A DNA stretch of 13,115 nt from an uncultured Clostridia bacterium (GTDB lineage: Bacteria > Bacillota > Clostridia > Lachnospirales > CAG-274), in assembly GCA_947629215.1 (NCBI GenBank), contig CANRCU010000035.1, positions 1-13,115 of the forward strand, in the 5' to 3' direction. Position numbers and translations under genes: made by a program. The notes under the pieces were generated by a model that saw only the letters and a program-made list of their open reading frames with translations, was not told where the DNA came from and searched no databases. Numbering within the stretch: position 1 is the stretch's first letter; each line of letters begins with the position of its first letter. Positions 6,037-12,057 of this stretch are shown here, one piece after another.

Positions 6037-9000
6037 GTGTACGATAAGGTCAGTTCAGATTTGAACTTTGTTGAGAGAGAAAAAGAAATTCTGTCCTTTT
6101 GGAAAGAAAACGATATTTTCGGCAAAAGCGTAAAAGCGCGCGAAGGCTGCCCCGTATTTACTTTTTATGACGGACCGCCCACCGCTAACGGAAAGCCGCA
6201 TATAGGTCATATCCTTACAAGAGTTATAAAGGATCTGATACCGCGTTACAAGACCATGAAGGGATATAAAGTACTCAGAAAAGCAGGCTGGGACACTCAC
6301 GGTCTGCCCGTTGAGCTTGAGGTCGAAAAACAGCTTGGCATAAGCGGAAAGCCTCAGATAGAGAACTACGGTGTAGAACCGTTTATAAAAAAATGCAAAG
6401 ACAGTGTTTTCAAATATGAGAGCCTCTGGCGTGATATGAGCGACCGTGTGGGTTTTTGGGCCGATATGGATGATCCGTATGTAACATATCATAACAGTTA
6501 TATCGAATCGGTCTGGTGGGCTTTGAAACAGATATGGGATAAAGACCTTTTATACAAGGGTCACAAGATAGTGCCTTATTGCCCGCGCTGCGGTACTGCA
6601 TTATCAAGCCATGAAGTCGCACAGGGTTATAAGAGTGTAAAAGAAACATCGTGTATCGCGCGTTTTGCGGTCATAGGCGAGGATAACACGTATTTTCTTG
6701 CATGGACGACAACACCGTGGACACTTCCTTCAAATGTTGCGCTCTGTGTAAATAAAAGCGAAAATTATGCAAAAGTAAAAGCATCGGACGGCAGAATATA
6801 TATCATGGCTGAGGCTTTGCTTGAAAGCGTACTTAAAGACGGTTATGAAGTTATCGATGTAAAAGTCGGTCAGGATTATGTCGGGGTAGAGTATGAACCG
6901 CTTTTCCCCTATGCAAAGACCGACAGAAAAGGTTTTTATGTTGTTGAGGACGATTATGTAACGCTTACGGACGGTACCGGTATAGTGCATATTGCACCGG
7001 CTTTCGGTGAGGACGACTCACGTGTGGGCAAACGCTACGATTTGCCCTTTGTACAGCTTGTAAACGATCAGGGCTGCTTTACCGAAGAAGTTGAGGGTCT
7101 TGCGGGTACTTTTGTAAAAGACGGTGACAAAGAGATACTTAACAGGCTCGAAAAGAGCGGAAAACTTTTTGCGGCTATCCCGTTTGAGCATGACTATCCG
7201 TTCTGTTGGCGCTGCGATACGCCTTTGCTTTACTATGCAAGAGATACATGGTTTATCGCAATGACAAAAGTGCGTGACAGGCTTCTTAAAAATAACGAGA
7301 CAGTAAACTGGCTGCCCGATAATATCAAGCACGGCCGTTTCGGAAATTTCCTTGAAAACGTTATAGATTGGGGTCTTTCAAGAGAACGTTACTGGGGAAC
7401 GCCTCTCCCTATATGGGAATGCGAATGCGGTCACAGGGAGGCTGTCGGTTCGATAGAACAGCTTAAAAATATGAGCGACGACTGTCCCGACGATATAGAG
7501 CTGCACAAGCCTTATATAGACAATGTACATCTTAACTGCCCCAAATGCGGCAAAAAGATGAAACGTGTGTCCGAAGTTATAGACTGTTGGTTTGACAGCG
7601 GTTCCATGCCGTTTGCTCAATGGCATTATCCGTTTGAAAACAAAGAGATATTTGAAGAAAACTTCCCCGCGGATTTCATTTCGGAGGCAATAGATCAGAC
7701 AAGAGGCTGGTTCTACACGCTTATGGCAATATCCACGCTTATTTTTGACAAGAGTCCGTATAAGAGCGTTATAGTTCTTGGTCTTGTTCAGGATAAGGAC
7801 GGAAGAAAAATGTCAAAGCATATAGGCAATGTTGTTGACCCGTGGGATGTTCTGAACAATCAGGGCGCAGATGCTGCAAGGTGGTATTTCTATGCAAACA
7901 GTGCGCCTTGGCTGCCGAATCGCTTTGACGATAAAGCCGTTAACGAATATCAGCGGAAATTTATCGGCACACTCTGGAATACTTATGCATTTTTTGTTCT
8001 TTATGCAAATATAGATAATTTCGATCCGACAAATTACAAGTTGGAATATGATAAACTGCCGCCTATGGATAAGTGGGTGCTTTCAAAGCTGAATACGCTT
8101 GTAAAGACCGTCGATGAAAATATGGACAAGTATAAAATAACCGAATCCGCAAGGGCTATGGCTGATTTTACCGACGAGCTTTCAAACTGGTATGTACGCC
8201 GTTCAAGAGAGCGTTTCTGGGGCAAGGATATGCCGCAGGATAAGGTAAATGCATATATGACGCTTTACACCGTGCTTGTTACAATGTCCAAACTGTCTGC
8301 GCCGTTCACACCGTTTATGGCAGAGGGCATTTATCAGAATCTTGTGAGAAAAGTGGACAGTGCCGCAGAGGAATCCGTACATCTGTGCAGTTTCCCGACA
8401 GCGGACGAAACAATGATAGATGCTGCGCTTGAAAGAGATATGGATCTTGTTCTTTCGGCTGTGGCAGCGGGTCGCGCGGCAAGAAACACCGCAAATATAA
8501 AGAACCGTCAGCCTATCGGCATTATGTATATCAAAGCGGCTAAAAAGCTCGATGACGAATATGTCGATATAATAAGAGAAGAGCTTAACGTCAAATCGGT
8601 CGAGTTCAGAGAGGACGTAGAAGGATTTACAAGTTATCTCTTCAAACCTCAGCTCAGAACTTTAGGTAAAAAGTACGGAAAGCTTGTGCCTGCTATCGGA
8701 GAGTATCTTAAAACAAATGACGGCAATGCGCTTATGTCACAGCTTAAAGAAAACGGCGTTATCAGATTTGCCGTTGACGGCGCGGACATAGAGCTTGCGG
8801 AAGAAGATGTTCTGTATGAAACTATACAGACAGAGGGCTATGTTTCGGGAAGTGACAGGAACACAACTGTTGTTCTGAGTACGACGCTTACACCGGAGCT
8901 TATCGAAGAGGGCTTTGTAAGAGAGCTTATCTCCAAAATACAGAATATGCGAAAAGACGCAGATTTTGAAGTGCTTGACCGCATAAAAGTATATTATTCG

Positions 9001-9156
9001 GGCAATGATGTAATAGCCAAGGTATTTGCGGATAATAAAGACAGTATTGCGGGCGATGTGCTTGCGGACGATATTGCCGAGGGCATTGCACCCGAATACA
9101 GTAAAGAATGGGATATTAACGGCGAAAAGGTAACACTTGGCGTTGAAAAGAAGTAA
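6037..9156 (+). CDS. ileS: Isoleucyl-tRNA synthetase, eukaryotic-like type 2
   Basis: A 1039-residue class Ia synthetase that charges tRNA-Ile. It has the HIGH motif at 55-58 in FYDGPPTANGKPHIGH and a KMSKS-loop variant KMSKH at 591-595. The inserted editing domain shows TTTPWTLPSN and GTGIVHIAPAFGEDD. Cysteine pairs (CPRC at 182-185, CWRC, CECG, CPKC) occur through the middle. The C-terminal region holds a long anticodon-binding and tRNA-contact extension. The length and the GPPTANGKPHIGH wording fit the IleS2 class shared with eukaryotic cytosolic enzymes, which is generally poorly inhibited by mupirocin, rather than the roughly 920-residue bacterial IleS1. The start codon is GTG, with AGGAGG at 6024-6029 and 7-base spacing. 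It is divergent from tilS, whose product modifies a tRNA-Ile that this enzyme charges. Confidence 0.97.
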   Translation: MYDKVSSDLNFVEREKEILSFWKENDIFGKSVKAREGCPVFTFYDGPPTANGKPHIGHILTRVIKDLIPRYKTMKGYKVLRKAGWDTHGLPVELEVEKQLGISGKPQIENYGVEPFIKKCKDSVFKYESLWRDMSDRVGFWADMDDPYVTYHNSYIESVWWALKQIWDKDLLYKGHKIVPYCPRCGTALSSHEVAQGYKSVKETSCIARFAVIGEDNTYFLAWTTTPWTLPSNVALCVNKSENYAKVKASDGRIYIMAEALLESVLKDGYEVIDVKVGQDYVGVEYEPLFPYAKTDRKGFYVVEDDYVTLTDGTGIVHIAPAFGEDDSRVGKRYDLPFVQLVNDQGCFTEEVEGLAGTFVKDGDKEILNRLEKSGKLFAAIPFEHDYPFCWRCDTPLLYYARDTWFIAMTKVRDRLLKNNETVNWLPDNIKHGRFGNFLENVIDWGLSRERYWGTPLPIWECECGHREAVGSIEQLKNMSDDCPDDIELHKPYIDNVHLNCPKCGKKMKRVSEVIDCWFDSGSMPFAQWHYPFENKEIFEENFPADFISEAIDQTRGWFYTLMAISTLIFDKSPYKSVIVLGLVQDKDGRKMSKHIGNVVDPWDVLNNQGADAARWYFYANSAPWLPNRFDDKAVNEYQRKFIGTLWNTYAFFVLYANIDNFDPTNYKLEYDKLPPMDKWVLSKLNTLVKTVDENMDKYKITESARAMADFTDELSNWYVRRSRERFWGKDMPQDKVNAYMTLYTVLVTMSKLSAPFTPFMAEGIYQNLVRKVDSAAEESVHLCSFPTADETMIDAALERDMDLVLSAVAAGRAARNTANIKNRQPIGIMYIKAAKKLDDEYVDIIREELNVKSVEFREDVEGFTSYLFKPQLRTLGKKYGKLVPAIGEYLKTNDGNALMSQLKENGVIRFAVDGADIELAEEDVLYETIQTEGYVSGSDRNTTVVLSTTLTPELIEEGFVRELISKIQNMRKDADFEVLDRIKVYYSGNDVIAKVFADNKDSIAGDVLADDIAEGIAPEYSKEWDINGEKVTLGVEKK

Positions 9157-9174
9157 ATAAAGTATAAGCAAAAA

Positions 9175-9214
9175 TAGGCTGCCGCAAAAGTCAAATGCTG
9201 TTTGTGACAGCCTA
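9175..9214 (+). terminator. Hairpin after ileS (weak terminator or intercistronic stem)
   Basis: TAGGCTG (9175-9181) pairs with CAGCCTA (9208-9214). After one C/A mismatch the stem continues as CGCAAA with TTTGTG, for about 13 pairs in all. It starts 18 bases past the ileS stop. The tail is AATTTATAAA, a poor U-tract, so it may only partly terminate and leave some read-through to the permease. Confidence 0.5.
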
Positions 9215-9263
9215 ATTTATAAAGTTTCGGATATTTGCGAGAGAACCGAAGGAGTATGAAGTA

Positions 9264-10274
9264 ATGGACACATTTTTTTTCGCAATAAATTCAATAATGC
9301 CTATAATACTTGTTATTTTGCTTGGATATATTCTTAAACAAGTGGATTTTTTAGACGCAAATTTCCTAAAAACGGCAAATAAACTGGTTTTCAGAGTAGC
9401 GCTGCCGACATATCTTTTCTACAATATATATTCGGTGGAAAGTTTCGGATCGGTAAACTGGGGAATAGTGCTGTATTCAACACTGCTTGTGTTTGTGATT
9501 TTTGCGGCAGGTATTGTCAGCACCTGTATTTTTACAAAAGACAATAAAAAAAGAGGCGCTCTGCTGCAATGCGTTTTTCGCTCAAATTTTGCAATAATAG
9601 GCGTAACGCTGGCGGAATCTATGGGCGGTACAAATTCGGTCGCAGCGGCGGCGGTCATATCGGCATTCAGCATACCGCTTTTTAATATTTTGGCGGTGAT
9701 AAGCCTGTCCATATTCAACGAGGATACGAGCAAAGGCATAGACTTTGGGAAAATCATAAAGTCAATATTGAAAAATCCTTTGATAAGAGGCGTTTGTCTG
9801 GGTATAATAGTTTTGCTTATACGCGGCGCAATACCGGTAAAGGACGGCGAGCTTGTTTTTTCAATAAAAAAGGATATGCCGTTTTTGTACGGCGCTGTAA
9901 AAAATGTGGGCGCGATAGCTTCGCCGCTTGCATTGATAGTGCTTGGCGGTCAGTTCAAGTTTTCGGCGGTCAGAAGCCTTGCAAAGGACATTTGCTTCGG
10001 CGTTGTCTGGAGATTGATAATCGCACCTATCATAGGTATAGGCGGTCTTTTGTTGTTGTCACATTATACCGACCTTGTTGAAGTGTCATATGTGGAAATG
10101 CCTGCAGTCATAGCGCTTTATTGTACTCCCGTTGCCGTTGCATCGGCAATAATGGCTGAAGAAATGAATAGCCACGGCGAACTTGCAAGACAATTGGTCG
10201 TTTGGACAAGCCTGATCTCAATATTCACAATGTTTATTGCGGTAGTGGTATTGAGAAGTGTTGGGGTATTATAA
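9264..10274 (+). CDS. AEC-family (auxin efflux carrier-like) permease
   Basis: A 336-residue integral membrane protein that is hydrophobic throughout, with about ten predicted helices in two halves around a charged central loop (EDTSKGIDFGKI). It opens with INSIMPIILVILLGYILK and contains an NKLVFRVALPTYLF segment, both typical of AEC/PIN-type carriers (Mem_trans family). The second half has ASPLALIVLGGQF and CTPVAVASAIMAEEM, the usual conserved positions. Bacterial members move organic anions such as malate or other small acids; the substrate here cannot be told. The start ATG has AAGGAG at 9249-9254. An ATG-AAG-TAA at 9256 is not a credible gene. It lies 107 bases after ileS with only a weak hairpin between, and ends at a strong terminator. 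No dedicated promoter is obvious. Confidence 0.88.
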   Translation: MDTFFFAINSIMPIILVILLGYILKQVDFLDANFLKTANKLVFRVALPTYLFYNIYSVESFGSVNWGIVLYSTLLVFVIFAAGIVSTCIFTKDNKKRGALLQCVFRSNFAIIGVTLAESMGGTNSVAAAAVISAFSIPLFNILAVISLSIFNEDTSKGIDFGKIIKSILKNPLIRGVCLGIIVLLIRGAIPVKDGELVFSIKKDMPFLYGAVKNVGAIASPLALIVLGGQFKFSAVRSLAKDICFGVVWRLIIAPIIGIGGLLLLSHYTDLVEVSYVEMPAVIALYCTPVAVASAIMAEEMNSHGELARQLVVWTSLISIFTMFIAVVVLRSVGVL

Positions 10275-10290
10275 GAAAACATGCTATATT

Positions 10291-10343
10291 AAAAACTGTC
10301 ATATGAACAGTCTGCAATTACTGTTTATGTGACGGTTTTTTTT
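10291..10343 (+). terminator. Strong rho-independent terminator after the AEC permease
   Basis: A long stem pairs 10292-10311 with 10320-10339 over 20 positions (ending AACAGT with ACTGTT, with a few G-U wobbles) around an 8-base loop. It is immediately followed by, and partly includes, a run of eight T at 10336-10343. It begins 17 bases past the permease stop. Confidence 0.92.
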
Positions 10344-10370
10344 GTATAATAGATTGTTTGCCGATATAAT
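10342..10370 (+). promoter_or_regulatory. Candidate sigma-A promoter of the ECF sigma gene
   Basis: A perfect TATAAT (10365-10370) has TTGTAT (10342-10347) 17 bp upstream. The -35 box overlaps the T-run of the preceding terminator. Transcription would start near 10377, giving a leader of about 40 bases. Confidence 0.5.
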
Positions 10371-10418
10371 ATTTGTTACAATGATGTAAAAAATAACATT
10401 ATATTATGAGGTGATGTT

Positions 10419-10955
10419 ATGAAAAAAGACGACGCTTTCTTCTGCGCTCTTTGCGAAAAATATTATGCAAACATATATAAATATTTATATATTGCGCTTG
10501 ATGATAAGGATTTGGCTTGTGATACGGTGCAGGAAGTATTTATGAATGCATATAAAAATATAGAGTTGCTGAACACACACCCGAATCCTGCGGGGTATTT
10601 ATTCAAAACAGCAAAAAATCTTGTCGGCAGCCATAAACGGGAAATATATAAAAGACTGCTAAAAGAAACAAGCATTGATAATGAAAATATGTATATCCAT
10701 GACACAAAGTCGGATATAGATACCGTTATCGATGCAAAAATAAACGAGTATGAATATATAGACGAAGCTTTGAGTTGTCTGAGCGAAGAAAAATTAGAGC
10801 TTTACAGATTGTATTACATAGAAAAAAGAACCATGAAAGATATTGCGGCGGAAACCGGTATAGGCTATACGGCGCTGAGAATGAAATATGTGAGGTTAAG
10901 ACGTGAGATAAAGGACAATGTAAAAAGAATTGCCGAAGAAAAATTTGTTACATAG
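10419..10955 (+). CDS. ECF-type RNA polymerase sigma factor
   Basis: A 178-residue group IV (extracytoplasmic function) sigma factor. Region 2 spans about 5-75, with the region 2.2 core-binding segment DLACDTVQEVFMNAYKN (31-47) and GYLFKTAKNLVGSHKR (59-74) as regions 2.3-2.4. Region 4 spans about 113-165, with LSEEKLELYRLYYIEKRTMK and the helix-turn-helix DIAAETGIGYTALRMKYVRLRR. The two are joined by a charged linker, and region 3 is absent, as in ECF factors. The start ATG has GAGGTG at 10408-10413 with 5-base spacing. The gene after it encodes a single-span membrane protein, the usual sigma/anti-sigma arrangement. The signal and regulon are unknown; the factor may transcribe its own operon. 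Confidence 0.92.
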   Translation: MKKDDAFFCALCEKYYANIYKYLYIALDDKDLACDTVQEVFMNAYKNIELLNTHPNPAGYLFKTAKNLVGSHKREIYKRLLKETSIDNENMYIHDTKSDIDTVIDAKINEYEYIDEALSCLSEEKLELYRLYYIEKRTMKDIAAETGIGYTALRMKYVRLRREIKDNVKRIAEEKFVT

Positions 10956-10978
10956 TCCTGATTTTGACCATATATAAG

Positions 10979-11002
10979 TGTAAAGACCCGATCGGATTTA
11001 CA
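10979..11002. repeat. Inverted repeat before the anti-sigma ribosome site
   Basis: TGTAAA (10979-10984) and TTTACA (10997-11002) flank a 12-base centre that itself contains the palindrome CCGATCGG. It lies between the sigma gene and the downstream gene and ends three bases before the TGGAGG ribosome site. It could be an operator or an mRNA hairpin tuning the expression ratio of the two genes. Confidence 0.35.
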
Positions 11003-11018
11003 GTTGGAGGTAATTGAT

Positions 11019-11855
11019 ATGAGAAATGCCGATAACAAAAAAATGTTGGACGAGATAAACGAGGCTATTGACAGAGAAGATATGGAAAAGATAAATTTAA
11101 TTCTTGAAGATATTTATCTGTCGCCGGATATATCCGTCCAAAAATTTGCAAAAAACATAATGAGAATGGCTAAGGAGGAAAATAAAATGAAAAACAAATT
11201 CAAAATTGCGGCAATAGCTGCGGCAGTTGCGGTAATAGGCTGTGTAAGCGTCGGTGCGGCGGGATATATAAAGGAATTCAGCTTTATGAAAGACGGAAAA
11301 TATATATCCGTACAGACAAATGAAAATATTGACGAGGAACAAGCGGCTGAAATTGCCAAACAGGCTGCCGATGAGTACGGAGAAGGTAAAGAAGAAAAGT
11401 ATATCGAAGATGATTATGATGTTTTTTCAACTCTGGATGAGGCTGAAAAAGCATATGATATGATAATTCCTTTACCGAAAAAAATGCCGGCTCTTGAACT
11501 TGACGGTATTCAGGGCAAAGAATATTGGCTTGGGGAAAACAGCAGAGAAGCCACTGTGTGGGTATCTTACGGCGATCCCGACAAAAAGGCGATTGAACTT
11601 TGTGTTGAAAAAAAAGAATTTAACGACAGCGATACAACAAGTATCCTTGTTACGGATAACGAAAAGACAGGCGAGTTTATATCTGAAAGCGGACGGAAAT
11701 TTGATGTACTGACAGAAGGTAACGAAGACATAAAAGTAACGACCATGAGTACAAGTGTTAACGGTTATAGCTATAATATTTCGTACGTAGGCTTTACCGA
11801 CAGCGAGATAGAGGATATAACCAACTCGATAGATCTTTCGGAATTGAATAAGTAA
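11019..11855 (+). CDS. Single-span membrane protein, putative anti-sigma factor
   Basis: A 278-residue protein of no family I recognise with certainty. The cytoplasmic N-terminus (1-56) is charged and helical, one membrane segment lies at about 62-83 (IAAIAAAVAVIGCVSVGAAGY), and an acidic outer domain of about 195 residues follows. The outer part begins with a Glu-rich stretch (NENIDEEQAAEIAKQAADEY), then a mixed domain with aromatic residues that includes GKEYWLGENSREATVWVSYG. I chose the ATG at 11019 because TGGAGG lies at 11005-11010 with 8-base spacing; a TTG at 11004 would overlap that site. Position directly after an ECF sigma gene and the inside-membrane-outside layout suggest it holds the sigma factor inactive until an outer signal arrives. 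The N-terminus has no zinc-finger (HxxxCxxC) motif. A strong internal start at 11187 is described separately. Confidence 0.75.
   Translation: MRNADNKKMLDEINEAIDREDMEKINLILEDIYLSPDISVQKFAKNIMRMAKEENKMKNKFKIAAIAAAVAVIGCVSVGAAGYIKEFSFMKDGKYISVQTNENIDEEQAAEIAKQAADEYGEGKEEKYIEDDYDVFSTLDEAEKAYDMIIPLPKKMPALELDGIQGKEYWLGENSREATVWVSYGDPDKKAIELCVEKKEFNDSDTTSILVTDNEKTGEFISESGRKFDVLTEGNEDIKVTTMSTSVNGYSYNISYVGFTDSEIEDITNSIDLSELNK
11172..11189 (+). promoter_or_regulatory. Internal in-frame ribosome site and start in the anti-sigma gene
   Basis: A perfect AAGGAGG (11172-11178) sits 8 bases before an ATG at 11187, in the same frame as the full gene (codon 57). Initiation here would give a 222-residue form starting MKNKFKIAAIAAAVAVIGC. 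That reads as a signal sequence and could even be a lipoprotein signal (VIGC), and this form lacks the cytoplasmic sigma-binding part. Confidence 0.55.
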
Positions 11856-11862
11856 AATATTG

Positions 11863-11905
11863 CCTCTGCATCGGCTGCTTTTTTAAGCCGTGCGGAGGTC
11901 ATTTT
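11863..11905 (+). terminator. Terminator after the sigma/anti-sigma pair
   Basis: A stem pairs 11863-11870 (CCTCTGCA) with 11891-11898 (TGCGGAGG). After a one-base bulge it continues as CGGC with GCCG, closing an 11-base loop. It starts eight bases past the stop codon and is followed by TCATTTTGATT, a modest U-tract. Confidence 0.7.
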
Positions 11906-11921
11906 GATTATGGATATTCCG

Positions 11922-11950
11922 TTGACTGTGAAAGGGAATGATGATATAAT
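11922..11950 (+). promoter_or_regulatory. Sigma-A promoter of the amidohydrolase gene
   Basis: TTGACT (11922-11927) and a perfect TATAAT (11945-11950) are separated by 17 bp. Transcription should start near 11957, leaving a leader of about 100 bases that includes a structured element. Confidence 0.8.
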
Positions 11951-11972
11951 TGTTATAAATTATAAAGGCAAA

Positions 11973-12021
11973 TAAGTAAAGATGAATGAAAGTCCCCGAC
12001 TCTTTAGGCGGTGGATACTTA
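11973..12021 (+). ncRNA. Structured leader element, possible IS605-type end relic or cis-regulatory RNA
   Basis: TAAGTA (11973-11978) pairs with TACTTA (12016-12021). Directly inside it, TCC-CCG (11993-11998) pairs with CGG-T-GGA (12009-12015) with one T bulge. A further CT/AG pair closes a CTTT loop. A 14-base unpaired strand (11979-11992) lies on the 5' side only. The element sits in the untranslated leader of the amidohydrolase gene, about 36 bases before its ATG. I match it to no riboswitch class. The CCCCG...TTTAGGCGGTGG pattern is reminiscent of the terminal hairpins of IS200/IS605 elements, but no tnpA or tnpB is present. Confidence 0.4.
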
Positions 12022-12057
12022 CTGTTCAAAGCAACATAATATAAAGGGGATGTTAAA

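Noticed and set aside
8737..9171. Minus-strand open frame of 144 codons over the ileS 3' end
   Set aside because: It is antisense to conserved ileS coding sequence; hydrophobic runs arise from reverse reading of charged codons. No ribosome site or promoter.
11004..11018. TTG start for the anti-sigma gene at 11004
   Set aside because: It overlaps the TGGAGG ribosome site that serves the ATG at 11019.
11906..12057. Intact IS200/IS605 element or miniature transposon
   Set aside because: No tnpA or tnpB fragment and no matching second end are present; only one hairpin block resembles such an end, so it is reported only as a possibility.
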